Shown: piece after piece, positions 45,255-54,302 of the stretch
How positions within the stretch are numbered: position 1 is the stretch's first letter
How the letters are laid out: each line of letters opens with the position of its first letter
Assembly: GCF_017873095.1 (NCBI RefSeq)
Contig: NZ_JAGGJU010000003.1
Location: 372,001 to 436,000, forward strand
DNA: 64,000 bases
Source of the DNA: Heterorhizobium halophytocola
GTDB taxonomy: Bacteria; Pseudomonadota; Alphaproteobacteria; Rhizobiales; Rhizobiaceae
Direction of reading: 5' to 3'
The notes under the pieces: generated by a model
Told to the model about the DNA's origin: nothing
Seen by the model: only the letters and a program-made list of their open reading frames with translations
Databases searched by the model: none
Position numbers and translations under genes: made by a program

Positions 45255-46148
45255 TCACGCGGCCTCGCCTGCTTTCGTCCGCGCGACTTCTGTTTCCTGC
45301 GCCGGCGGCAATCCGAACATCCGCCGGTATTCGCGGTTGAACTGCGACACGCTTTCATAGCCGACCGCGAAGGCCGCACTGCTGGCTGTCATGCCACCGG
45401 CCAGCATCATCCGTCGCGCCTCGATCAGCCGCAGCTGCTTTTGAAACTGGAGCGGCGACAGGGAGGTGACATTGCGGAAATGCTTGTGGAAGGAGGATGC
45501 GCTCATGCCGGCGATCTCCGCCAGCTGGTCGATGGCCATGGTTTCGGCAAACCGGCTGCGCAGGGCCGCCACGGCCTTGCCGATCCGCCGGGCGGCACCG
45601 TCCGGCCAGCCGAGCCGCCGGATCGCGGCACAATGCCTTCCGGCCAGCAGCCAGTAGTGCATTTCCCGCACCAGTTGTTGGTGCAGCACCGGCACGGAGG
45701 AAGGCCGGTCGAGCAGCCGCATCAACCGCAGCGCGGCCTCCTCGACCTCGCGGTCGGTTGGACTGGAATGCACGGCCATACCGTCGATCTCGGGTAGCGC
45801 GTCCATCTGCATTGCGAGATCGGCGATCACGGCCGGCTCGAGATCCAGGACGAGCGACAGATAAGGCTTCTCCGGCGATGCCAAGGCGATCTGGCTGACC
45901 GTTGGCACGTCGGCGGTGATCAGCAGGCTGTCACCGGCCTCGAATGTGAAGGTCCGGCTTCCCATCGTCACATGCTTGCGGCCCTGCAGCACAAGGCAGG
46001 CGAGCGGTCGCGAGATCGCGTAATCGAGTCCACTCGGCGCCGTGGTGCGGATCGTCGTCAGGCCGGGAATGGGCGTTTGGGCAAGCCCGTTTGGATCGGC
46101 GCAGCTGTCGACATAGGCGGAAACGGTTTCGAGCAGGCTATTTGTCAT
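45255..46148 (-). CDS. AraC-family regulator
   Basis: A 297-residue activator-type protein. The N-terminal cupin-like domain (AraC_N type, DYAISRPLACLVLQGRKHVT, FEAGDSLLITADVPT) binds a ligand, and the C-terminal part holds two helix-turn-helix units (MAIDQLAEIAGMSASSFHKHF and AAFAVGYESVSQFNREYRR). The methionine at 46148 gives the family N-terminus (MTNSLLETVSAYVDSC). It is divergent from the SDR gene 135 bases away, and such pairs are commonly regulator and target. Confidence 0.9.
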   Translation of the reverse strand: MTNSLLETVSAYVDSCADPNGLAQTPIPGLTTIRTTAPSGLDYAISRPLACLVLQGRKHVTMGSRTFTFEAGDSLLITADVPTVSQIALASPEKPYLSLVLDLEPAVIADLAMQMDALPEIDGMAVHSSPTDREVEEAALRLMRLLDRPSSVPVLHQQLVREMHYWLLAGRHCAAIRRLGWPDGAARRIGKAVAALRSRFAETMAIDQLAEIAGMSASSFHKHFRNVTSLSPLQFQKQLRLIEARRMMLAGGMTASSAAFAVGYESVSQFNREYRRMFGLPPAQETEVARTKAGEAA

Positions 46149-46283
46149 GCGGCGATCATAACGGCATTTCCAGCGGCGCACCACGGGCTGAGAGGATTGG
46201 GCAAAGAACGGCGAGCTCTCGGCAACGACGCAGCAGCGCGGCGGTCCTAGGAAAGGCGACATCCAGAACCCAAGGAGTTCCCC

Positions 46284-47039
46284 ATGACCAAGATCGCACT
46301 CGTCACCGGCGCCAGCCGCGGCCTCGGCCGCAATACGGCGCTCAGCATCGCCGCCCGCGGCGGTGATGTCGTCATCACCTATCAGAACCGCCGGGAGGAT
46401 GCCGAGGCCGTCGTCGCCGAGGTCGCGGCACGCGGTCGCAAGGCGGTTGCCCTCAAGCTCGACACCACCGATATTGCCGGCCTCGGCGTCTTCACCGACA
46501 CCCTGTCGCAGGCGCTGGCCGATCTCTGGCAGCGCGATACCTTCGACCATCTGGTCAACAATGCCGGGCATGGCGACATGGCGGCAATCGCCGACACCAC
46601 CGAGGCGCAGTTCGACCGGCTGGTCGACGTGCATTTCAAGGGGGTCTTCTTTCTGACCCAGGCGCTGCTGCCGCTGATCGCCGATGGCGGCCGGATCGTC
46701 AACCTGTCGTCCGGGCTCACCCGGATTTCCTTTCCGGGCTTTTCAGCCTATTCGGCGGTGAAGGGGGCGGTCGAGATCCTCAGCCTCTATATGGCCAAGG
46801 AGTTCGCCGGCCGCGGCATCGCCGTCAACACGGTCGCCCCCGGCGCCATCGAGACCGATTTCCTCGGCGGCGCGGTGCGCGACATGCCGGACCTCAACCG
46901 GCAGTTCGCCGAGATGACGGCGCTCGGACGCGTCGGTGTACCCGACGACATCGGGCCGATGATCGCCAGTCTGCTGAAGGACGACAATCGCTGGATCACC
47001 GCCCAGCGCATCGAGGTGTCCGGCGGCCAGACCATCTGA
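46284..47039 (+). CDS. Short-chain dehydrogenase/reductase (SDR)
   Basis: A 251-residue classical SDR. It has the cofactor motif TGASRGLGRN, NNAGHGD, catalytic Ser in NLSSG, Tyr and Lys in YSAVKG, and a C-terminal GQTI. The basic residue after the first strand (NRRED) suggests NADP(H). Substrate unknown. A ribosome site AAGGAG precedes the ATG. It ends in a strong terminator. Its divergent AraC neighbour is its likely regulator. Confidence 0.9.
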   Translation: MTKIALVTGASRGLGRNTALSIAARGGDVVITYQNRREDAEAVVAEVAARGRKAVALKLDTTDIAGLGVFTDTLSQALADLWQRDTFDHLVNNAGHGDMAAIADTTEAQFDRLVDVHFKGVFFLTQALLPLIADGGRIVNLSSGLTRISFPGFSAYSAVKGAVEILSLYMAKEFAGRGIAVNTVAPGAIETDFLGGAVRDMPDLNRQFAEMTALGRVGVPDDIGPMIASLLKDDNRWITAQRIEVSGGQTI

Positions 47040-47069
47040 GCGCTTCGGATCGCGAGACATAGGCAGGAC

Positions 47070-47109
47070 AATGGCGTCGCCCGTTTGCACGGGCGGCGCC
47101 ATTCTTCTT
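47070..47109 (+). terminator. Terminator after the SDR gene
   Basis: AATGGCGTCGCCCGT (47070-47084) pairs over 15 positions, with one G-T, with ACGGGCGGCGCCATT (47089-47103), loop TTGC, followed by CTTCTT. The stem is very strong; the T-run is interrupted. Confidence 0.8.
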
Positions 47110-47196
47110 GCGGGTTCCGGCCGCTGCCGTTAGGTGTATCGCCGAATTCCGGCCGGTAGCGCGGCCGATTGCCCAAGGATTGGAAGAGGTCGTTTC

Positions 47197-48561
47197 ATGA
47201 GCCGCAGTTGTCTTGCCGTCATTCTTGCCGCTGGTGAAAGCACGCGGATGAAATCGTCGATGTCGAAGGTGCTGCACCCGGTGGCCGGCCTGCCGATGAT
47301 CGGCCATGTGACGCGCGCCGTGGCCAAAGCCGGCATTTCCGATATTGCCCTTGTGGTCGGGCGGGATGCCGAAAAGGTTGCCGCAGCTGCCGCCGTCGAT
47401 GGCGTCGAGATCACGACGGTCGTGCAGACCCAACGCCTCGGCACCGGCCATGCCGTGCTGACCGCCCGCGACAGTATCGCCAGGGGATATGACGACGTCC
47501 TGGTGACCTATGGCGATGCGCCGCTGATCACCGAGGCGCCGTTTGCCGCTGCGCGTGCCCGACTGGCGGCAGGGGCCGATATCGTGGTCATCGGCTTCAA
47601 CACCGACAAGCCGACCGGCTATGGCCGCCTGATCGTCAGGGACGGCGAACTGGTGGCGATCCGCGAGGAGAAGGACGCCAGCGAAGCCGAACGGGCGATC
47701 ACCTGGTGCAATAGCGGCCTGATGGTGATCGATGGCCACAAGGCCATCGGCTACCTGGAGAAGATCGGCAATGCCAATGCCAAGGGCGAGTACTATCTGA
47801 CGGATATCGTCGAGGTCGCCCGCGCCGAGGGCAGCAAGGTGGAAGCAGTCGAGGCCCCCGAGGCGGAACTGGCCGGTGCCAACAACCGCGCCGAACTCGC
47901 CGTGGTCGAGCGCCTGTGGCAGGAACGCCGCCGCCGCGAACTGATGATCTCGGGTGTCACCATGATCGCGCCGGAAACCGTGTTCCTCGCCCATGATACC
48001 GCGATCGCCGCCGATGCGCTGATCGAGCCGAATGTCGTCTTCGGGCCGGGCGTGACGATCGACGCCGGTGCCGTCATCCATGCCTTCAGCCATATCGAGG
48101 GCGCGCATGTCGCCTCCGGCGCCACTGTCGGCCCGTTTGCCCGTCTGCGCCCGGGCGCGGATCTGGCCGAAGGCGCCAAGGTCGGCAATTTCTGCGAGGT
48201 GAAGAACGCCGATATCGGCCGTGGCGCCAAGGTCAACCACCTGACCTATATCGGCGATGCCTCGGTCGGCGAAGCGACGAATATCGGCGCCGGCACGATC
48301 ACCTGCAATTACGATGGCGTGAACAAGCACAAGACGGAGATCGGCGCCAATGCCTTTATCGGCTCGAACTCCGCGCTCGTCGCGCCGGTGACGATCGGGA
48401 ACGGCGCCTATATCGCCTCCGGCAGCGTGATCACCGAGGCCGTGCCGGACAATGCACTGGCGCTCGGCCGGGCGCGGCAGGAGATCAAGCCGGAGCGGGC
48501 CACCGTGCTGCGCGAGCGCGCGCTGGCGATCAAGGCTGCGAAAAAGGTCGCCAAGGGATGA
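47197..48561 (+). CDS. glmU: GlmU, bifunctional UDP-GlcNAc pyrophosphorylase / GlcN-1-P acetyltransferase
   Basis: A 454-residue enzyme for the last two steps of UDP-N-acetylglucosamine synthesis. The N-terminal uridylyltransferase domain has [13 protein letters not shown] and QRLGTGHAV. The C-terminal left-handed beta-helix acetyltransferase has the hexapeptide repeats ([24 protein letters not shown]). The ATG at 47197 starts the family N-terminus. It is 135 bases ahead of glmS, which makes glucosamine-6-phosphate for the same pathway. Confidence 0.97.
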   Translation: MSRSCLAVILAAGESTRMKSSMSKVLHPVAGLPMIGHVTRAVAKAGISDIALVVGRDAEKVAAAAAVDGVEITTVVQTQRLGTGHAVLTARDSIARGYDDVLVTYGDAPLITEAPFAAARARLAAGADIVVIGFNTDKPTGYGRLIVRDGELVAIREEKDASEAERAITWCNSGLMVIDGHKAIGYLEKIGNANAKGEYYLTDIVEVARAEGSKVEAVEAPEAELAGANNRAELAVVERLWQERRRRELMISGVTMIAPETVFLAHDTAIAADALIEPNVVFGPGVTIDAGAVIHAFSHIEGAHVASGATVGPFARLRPGADLAEGAKVGNFCEVKNADIGRGAKVNHLTYIGDASVGEATNIGAGTITCNYDGVNKHKTEIGANAFIGSNSALVAPVTIGNGAYIASGSVITEAVPDNALALGRARQEIKPERATVLRERALAIKAAKKVAKG

Positions 48562-48696
48562 ATACCACTTCCGCTAACCGGCTGCCGTAACAGGACGAAA
48601 CCCTTTGTGACCGCCGGTTTCCATTGTCCGGATTGCGCATTCGCGCAAAATCGCTAGGAGTGGCGCGATAATACCAATTGGGCGACGGAGAGTTAC

Positions 48697-50523
48697 ATGT
48701 GCGGCATTGTCGGAATAGTCGGAAACCAGCCTGTCGCCGGACGACTGGTCGATGCGCTCCGGCGGCTCGAATATCGCGGCTATGATTCGGCCGGGGTGGC
48801 GACCATCCACGACGGCGCGATGAACCGCCGCCGCGCCAAGGGCAAGCTGTTCAACCTGGAAAAGGTGCTCGACGACCAGCCGCTCGACGGCGCGGTCGGC
48901 ATTGCCCATACCCGCTGGGCCACCCATGGCGTGCCGAACGAGGACAACGCCCATCCGCATTTCGTCGAAGGCGTCGCCGTCGTCCACAACGGCATCATCG
49001 AGAACTTCTCCGAACTGAAGGACGGCCTCGTCGCCGACGGCGCGACCTTCACCAGCCAGACCGACACGGAAGTGGTCGCCCAGCTGATCGCCCGCCATAT
49101 CCGCCAGGGCCTCGACAACCGCGCCGCCATGCTGGCGGCCCTCAACGAGATCACCGGTGCCTATGCGCTCGTTGTCATGTTCCGGGACGATCCGGGGACG
49201 ATCATGGCCGCCCGCTTCGGGCCGCCGCTCGCCGTCGGCTTTGGCAGGGACGAGATGTTTCTCGGCTCCGACGCGATCGCCTTGTCGCCGTTCACCAATG
49301 ACATCGTCTATCTGGTCGACGGCGACTGCGCGATCGTCCATCGCACCGGTGCCGAAATCATCGACTTTGCCGGCAATCCGGTCGAGCGGCCGCACCAGAT
49401 CTCCCAGGCGACCGCCTATATGGTCGACAAGGGCAATCACCGCCATTTCATGGAAAAGGAGATCTACGAGCAGCCGGAGGTTATCAGCCATGCGCTGTCG
49501 CATTATGTCGATCTTGCCAGCTATTCGATCCGTCCCGATATCGCCGGCATCGACTTCGAGCACCTGAAGGGGCTTGCGATCTCCGCCTGCGGTACCGCCT
49601 ACCTATCCGGTCTGGTCGGCAAGTACTGGTTCGAGCGCTATGCCCGTCTCCCGGTCGAGATCGATGTCGCCTCCGAGTTCCGCTACCGCGAACTGCCGCT
49701 GTCGAAGGACCAGGCGGCGCTGTTCATCTCGCAGTCGGGCGAGACGGCCGATACGCTGGCCTCGCTGCGCTACTGCAAGGACGAGGGGCTGTCGATCGGT
49801 GCCGTGGTGAATGTCAGCGAATCGACCATCGCCCGCGAGGCCGATGCCGTGTTCCCGATCCTGGCCGGCCCGGAAATCGGGGTCGCATCGACCAAGGCCT
49901 TTACCTGCCAGCTGGCCGTGCTTGCCTCGCTGTCGATCGCCGCCGGCCGCGCGCGCGGCAGGATTACCGCCGAAGAGGAGCGCGAGATGGTCCGCCATCT
50001 CTCCGAGATGCCGCGGATCATGAGCCGGGTGCTGAATTCGATCCATGACCCGATCGAACAGCTGTCGCGCGAACTGTCGAAGTTCCGCCATGTGCTCTAT
50101 CTCGGTCGCGGCACCAGCTATCCGCTGGCGCTCGAAGGCGCGCTGAAGCTGAAGGAAATTTCCTATATCCATGCCGAAGGCTATGCCGCCGGCGAGCTGA
50201 AGCACGGGCCGATCGCGCTGATCGACGAGACCATGCCGGTGATCGTGATCGCCCCGCATGACCGGTTCTTCGAAAAGACCGTGTCGAACATGCAGGAAGT
50301 CGCCGCCCGCGGCGGCAAGATCATCTTCATCACCGACGAGAAGGGGGCCGCCGCCTCCAAGCTCGAGACCATGGCGACGATCGTGCTGCCGGATGTCGCC
50401 GAGATCATCGCCCCCATGGTGTTCTCGCTGCCGATCCAGCTGCTCGCCTACCATACGGCCGTCTTCATGGGCACCGATGTGGACCAGCCGCGCAACCTGG
50501 CGAAATCGGTGACCGTGGAATGA
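48697..50523 (+). CDS. glmS: Glucosamine--fructose-6-phosphate aminotransferase GlmS
   Basis: A 608-residue isomerizing glutamine amidotransferase. Cys2 (MCGIVGIVG) is the N-terminal nucleophile of the glutaminase domain, with HTRWATHG and HNGIIEN. Two SIS sugar-isomerase domains follow (FISQSGETADTLASL, LGRGTSYPLALEGALKLKE) and the ending is PRNLAKSVTVE. It makes glucosamine-6-phosphate from fructose-6-phosphate and glutamine. The 135-base leader shows no ribozyme core. The stop overlaps the next gene (ATGA). Confidence 0.98.
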   Translation: MCGIVGIVGNQPVAGRLVDALRRLEYRGYDSAGVATIHDGAMNRRRAKGKLFNLEKVLDDQPLDGAVGIAHTRWATHGVPNEDNAHPHFVEGVAVVHNGIIENFSELKDGLVADGATFTSQTDTEVVAQLIARHIRQGLDNRAAMLAALNEITGAYALVVMFRDDPGTIMAARFGPPLAVGFGRDEMFLGSDAIALSPFTNDIVYLVDGDCAIVHRTGAEIIDFAGNPVERPHQISQATAYMVDKGNHRHFMEKEIYEQPEVISHALSHYVDLASYSIRPDIAGIDFEHLKGLAISACGTAYLSGLVGKYWFERYARLPVEIDVASEFRYRELPLSKDQAALFISQSGETADTLASLRYCKDEGLSIGAVVNVSESTIAREADAVFPILAGPEIGVASTKAFTCQLAVLASLSIAAGRARGRITAEEEREMVRHLSEMPRIMSRVLNSIHDPIEQLSRELSKFRHVLYLGRGTSYPLALEGALKLKEISYIHAEGYAAGELKHGPIALIDETMPVIVIAPHDRFFEKTVSNMQEVAARGGKIIFITDEKGAAASKLETMATIVLPDVAEIIAPMVFSLPIQLLAYHTAVFMGTDVDQPRNLAKSVTVE

Positions 50524-51023
50524 TCATCCGGCCGGAGCGGCCGTCGGACGCGGCCGCGATCGGCACGGTCACGGCGCAGGCCTTTACCGACAAATGGTAT
50601 AGCGACGGCAGCGAGCCGGCCATCATCGTGCGGCTGCGGACAGCCGGGGTGCTCGCCGTGTCGCTGGTCGCGGAAGGCGAGGGCGCCGTCATCGGCCATA
50701 TCGGCTTTTCGCCGGTGGAACTGTCGGGCGGTGAAAAGGGTTGGTATGCGTTGGGTCCGGTGGCCGTTCGTCCCGACTGGCAGGGCACCGGCATCGGCGG
50801 CGAACTGGTCCGCCGCGGTATCGATGCATTGCGGGAGAGGGATGCGGCGGGCTGCGTTCTCGTCGGCGCGCCGAAATATTATCGCCGGTTCGGCTTTGCC
50901 CATCCGGATGGCCTGTCGGCCATCGGCGAGCGGGCCGAATATTTCATGGCCCTGACCTTGCGTGCACCGCAACCCTTGGGCATTGTCACGTTCCATCCTG
51001 CCTTTTACGGCGACGTGGCCTGA
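50520..51023 (+). CDS. GNAT-family N-acetyltransferase
   Basis: A 167-residue acetyltransferase of the GNAT superfamily. It starts MIIRPERPSDAAAIGTVTAQ, has the acetyl-CoA binding motif A in ALGPVAVRPDWQGTGIGGEL (RPDWQGTGIG), and ALRERDAAGCVLVGAPKYYRRFGF, which places it in the YhbS-like group. Substrate unknown. Its start overlaps the glmS stop by four bases, so it is translationally coupled to glmS. Confidence 0.9.
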   Translation: MIIRPERPSDAAAIGTVTAQAFTDKWYSDGSEPAIIVRLRTAGVLAVSLVAEGEGAVIGHIGFSPVELSGGEKGWYALGPVAVRPDWQGTGIGGELVRRGIDALRERDAAGCVLVGAPKYYRRFGFAHPDGLSAIGERAEYFMALTLRAPQPLGIVTFHPAFYGDVA

Positions 51024-51040
51024 ACAGAGCTTATGAGCCG

Positions 51041-51766
51041 ATGAACGACAGACCGGAGCGCATTTCGCTTGCGACGCGCCTCAGAAACAGTTTCCTCACG
51101 GGGCTGATCATCTGTGCGCCGATGGCGATTACCATCTATCTCACCTGGACCTTCGTGCACTGGGCCGACAGCTGGGTTACGCCCTATCTGCCGAACCGCT
51201 ACAACCCGGCCTCCTACACGAAGTTCGCGGTGCCCGGCACCGGTCTGGTCATCGCCGTCATCGTCATCACCATCGTCGGCATTCTCGGCCGCAACCTGAT
51301 CGGCCGGTCGATCGTCCAGTACGGCGAATCGATCCTCAACCGCATGCCGCTGGTGCGCACGGTCTACAAGACCACCAAGCAGATCTTCGAGACCGTGCTG
51401 AAGGAACAGTCGAACTCGTTCAAGAAGTGCGGGCTGATCGAGTTTCCGAGCCCCGGCATGTGGGCACTGGTGTTCATCTCGACGGATGCGCAAGGGGAGA
51501 TCGCGGCCAAGCTCAACGAGGAAGGCGAGGAAATGGTCGCCGTCTTCCTGCCGCCGACACCGGTGCCGACCGCCGGCTTCCTGATGTTCGTGCCGCGCTC
51601 GAAGCTGAAACTGCTCGACATGACCCCGGAAGAGGGCATCAAGCTGCTGATTTCGGCCGGTCTGGTGACGCCGGAATACAAGCCCGCCAAGCCGCAGGAT
51701 GGGCCGCCGCCGCTGCCGACCGCCGTGCCGCCCGTTTCCCCGCAGACCGTTTCTTCCGAGCCGTAA
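51041..51766 (+). CDS. DUF502 family membrane protein
   Basis: A 241-residue membrane protein of DUF502. Two membrane helices lie near residues 20-45 (NSFLTGLIICAPMAITIYLT) and 65-90 (LVIAVIVITIVGILGRNLIG). The conserved NRMPLVRTVYKTTKQIFETV and FVPTPVPTAG-like segment (PPTPVPTAGFLMFVPR) follow, and a proline-rich tail ends it. Function unknown in most bacteria. It lies 17 bases after the GNAT gene and is convergent with recG. Confidence 0.9.
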   Translation: MNDRPERISLATRLRNSFLTGLIICAPMAITIYLTWTFVHWADSWVTPYLPNRYNPASYTKFAVPGTGLVIAVIVITIVGILGRNLIGRSIVQYGESILNRMPLVRTVYKTTKQIFETVLKEQSNSFKKCGLIEFPSPGMWALVFISTDAQGEIAAKLNEEGEEMVAVFLPPTPVPTAGFLMFVPRSKLKLLDMTPEEGIKLLISAGLVTPEYKPAKPQDGPPPLPTAVPPVSPQTVSSEP

Positions 51767-51781
51767 ACGTCCGACCGGTCG

Positions 51782-53887
51782 TCAGCCGGCACGCAGAAAC
51801 CGGATCGCCTCGTCGCGGCGATGCAGGTAGAGCAGCGTGCGCACCGCCTGGCCGCGCTCGCTTTCCAGATCGGGATCCTTTTCCAGCAGATATTGCGCAT
51901 CCTTGCGGGCGATCTCCAGCAGGTCGCCATGCGCCTCGAGGCTGGCAATCTTGAAGCCCGGCGTGCCCGACTGGCGGGTGCCGAGAAGTTCGCCTTCGCC
52001 GCGCAGCCTCAAGTCCTCCTCGGCGATGAGGAAACCGTCTTCCGAATCGCGCAGGATCTTCAGCCGCGCCTGGCCGGTTTCCGACAGCGGGCCCTTGTAG
52101 AGCAGGATGCAGGAGGAGGCCTCTTCGCCGCGCCCGACACGGCCGCGCAGCTGGTGCAGCTGCGCCAGGCCGAAGCGCTCGGCATGCTCGATCACCATGA
52201 TCGAGGCATCCGGTACATCGACACCGACCTCGACCACGGTGGTGGCCACCAGCAACCGTGTCTCGCCCGACTTGAAGGCCAGCATGGCGGCATCCTTGTC
52301 GGGACCGGCCATCTTGCCGTGGACGAGGCCGATCGGCGCGCCGACGGCCTTTTCCAGTACCGCATGCCGCTCCTCGGCGCTCATCAGGTCTGAGACGTCC
52401 GACTCCTCGACCAGCGGGCAGATCCAGTAGGCCTTCTTGCCCTCGGCGATCGCGGCGCGCAGGCGCTCGACGATCTCGCCGGTGCGCTCCATCGGCACGG
52501 TCACCGTCTGGATCGGCTTGCGGCCTGCCGGCTTCTCGGTGAGCTTGGAGACGTCCATGTCGCCGAAGGCGGCGAGCACCAGCGTGCGCGGGATCGGCGT
52601 TGCCGTCATCACCAGCATATGCGGCGAGACGCCCTTGGCGGTCAGGCGCAGGCGCTGATGCACGCCGAAGCGATGCTGCTCGTCGACGACCGCCAGCATC
52701 AGGTCGTGATAGCTGACGCTATCCTGGAACAGCGCGTGCGTGCCGATGATGATCTGCGCCTCGCCGGAGGCGATCCGCTCCAGGATCGCCTCGCGCTCCT
52801 TGCCCTTCGTGCGCCCGGTCAGCACCTCGACCCTGATCCCGACGATCTCGGCAAGCTTCGAAATGGTCGCATGGTGCTGGCGGGCGAGAATTTCGGTCGG
52901 CGCCATCAGCACCGCCTGGCCGCCGGCCTCGACGGCCGTCGCCATCGACAGCAGCGCCACCAGCGTCTTGCCGGCGCCGACATCGCCCTGCAGCAGCCTG
53001 AGCATGCGCTGCTGGCCGGCCATGTCGGCGAGAATGTCGCGCACCGCGGCCTCCTGGCTGCCGGTCGGCGAAAAGGGCAGTGCGGCGCGAATCTTCTCCG
53101 ACAGCGCGCCGGTGCCGACCACCGGCTTGCCCGGTGCACGGCGCACCTTCTGCCTGACCAGCGCCAGCGATACCTGGCCTGCGAGGAATTCGTCATAGCC
53201 GAGCCGCCGACGGGCGGGGGCCTGCGGGTCGATATCACTCTCGTCGCGGGGGTGGTGCAAAGCCCGCACGGCATCGCCAGGGGTCATGAAGCCCTGTTTT
53301 TGCACCAGCGCCGCATCGGCCCATTCCGGCAGGTCGGGCAGGGCGGCGACCGCGGTCTCGATCGCCTTGCGCAGCGTCTTCGGCGACAGGCCCGCGGTCA
53401 GCGGATAGACCGGCTCGGTAAGCGGCATGTCGCCGGCCTCCGATACCTTCACCATCATGTCGGGATGGACCATGGAGGCGCGGCCGTTGAACCAGTCCAC
53501 CTTGCCGGAGACCATGACCTTCTCGTCGAGCGGCAGCGTCTTTTCCAGCCAGTTGCCCTTGGCGCGAAAGAATGTGAGTGCCAGTTCGCCTGTTTCATCG
53601 CGGACGATCACCCGGTAGGGCTGGTTGGAGCGGGCATTCTGCGGCGGAAGGTGCCGCTCCACCGTGCCGGTGATCGTGACGATCTGCCCCTCCTGGGCAA
53701 AGGCGATGCCGGGCTGGTGGCGCCGGTCGATCAGCCGGAAGGGCGCAAGGAAGAGAAGGTCGATGACCTTCGCCTCGTCGGCGCTGTCGCGCTGAAGCAC
53801 GGTCGCCATCATCTCGGCGACCTTGGGGCCGACGCCGGCAAGCGAGGTGATGGAGGCAAAAAGCGGATCGAGTATGGCTGGTCTCAT
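51782..53887 (-). CDS. recG: ATP-dependent DNA helicase RecG
   Basis: A 701-residue helicase that reverses stalled replication forks. It has an N-terminal wedge/OB domain (GQIVTITGTVERHLPP), helicase motif I (GDVGAGKTLVALL), motif II DEQH (VVDEQHRFG), motif III MTATPIPRTL, and motifs V/VI (TTVVEVGVDVPDA, QLRGRVGRG). The methionine at 53887 (MRPAILDPLFASITSLAGVG) is the family start, although the frame is open to 54064. It diverges from the sdhE-mfd pair. Confidence 0.96.
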   Translation of the reverse strand: MRPAILDPLFASITSLAGVGPKVAEMMATVLQRDSADEAKVIDLLFLAPFRLIDRRHQPGIAFAQEGQIVTITGTVERHLPPQNARSNQPYRVIVRDETGELALTFFRAKGNWLEKTLPLDEKVMVSGKVDWFNGRASMVHPDMMVKVSEAGDMPLTEPVYPLTAGLSPKTLRKAIETAVAALPDLPEWADAALVQKQGFMTPGDAVRALHHPRDESDIDPQAPARRRLGYDEFLAGQVSLALVRQKVRRAPGKPVVGTGALSEKIRAALPFSPTGSQEAAVRDILADMAGQQRMLRLLQGDVGAGKTLVALLSMATAVEAGGQAVLMAPTEILARQHHATISKLAEIVGIRVEVLTGRTKGKEREAILERIASGEAQIIIGTHALFQDSVSYHDLMLAVVDEQHRFGVHQRLRLTAKGVSPHMLVMTATPIPRTLVLAAFGDMDVSKLTEKPAGRKPIQTVTVPMERTGEIVERLRAAIAEGKKAYWICPLVEESDVSDLMSAEERHAVLEKAVGAPIGLVHGKMAGPDKDAAMLAFKSGETRLLVATTVVEVGVDVPDASIMVIEHAERFGLAQLHQLRGRVGRGEEASSCILLYKGPLSETGQARLKILRDSEDGFLIAEEDLRLRGEGELLGTRQSGTPGFKIASLEAHGDLLEIARKDAQYLLEKDPDLESERGQAVRTLLYLHRRDEAIRFLRAG

Positions 53888-53984
53888 GGCGGCCAAGATG
53901 CGACGGAAATTAGGACCAAGGCAAGGCTGACAAGCGGCGACCGGGACGCTATAGAGGCGCATCAACAGGAAGGTGACCAAGACC

Positions 53985-54302
53985 ATGACAGGGCTAGCGC
54001 GCTCCAGTGCCGATCTCGACCCCCGCCGCCGGCGTATTCTGTTCCGCTGCTGGCATCGCGGCATCCGCGAGATGGACCTGATGCTGGGTCAGTTCGCCGA
54101 AGCCGAGATCGCGGATCTGTGCGAGGCGGACCTCGACGAACTCGAGCGCATCATGGCCGAGGAAGACAACGACCTGATCAAGTGGATCAACGGTGCCGAG
54201 CCGGTGCCGGAGCGGCACCAGACCGCTCTGTTCACGCGGATAGCTGCCCTTCGCCCGGATTTTTCCCTCGTCACCCGGGAGCCTGACGGCACCGCCAAAT
54301 GA
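53985..54302 (+). CDS. sdhE: Succinate dehydrogenase assembly factor SdhE
   Basis: A 105-residue protein of the SdhE/Sdh5/YgfY family, which promotes covalent FAD attachment to succinate dehydrogenase. The key motif RGIREMD (RGxxE) is present, with RRRRILFRCWHRG before it and EEDNDLIKWI after it. An in-frame GTG at 53973 with AGGAAG touching it is an alternative start; I prefer the ATG at 53985, which gives the usual family N-terminus. It overlaps mfd by four bases. Confidence 0.92.
   Translation: MTGLARSSADLDPRRRRILFRCWHRGIREMDLMLGQFAEAEIADLCEADLDELERIMAEEDNDLIKWINGAEPVPERHQTALFTRIAALRPDFSLVTREPDGTAK

Noticed and set aside
48562-48696. glmS ribozyme
   Set aside because: The leader is short and shows none of the ribozyme core; that element is typical of Firmicutes.
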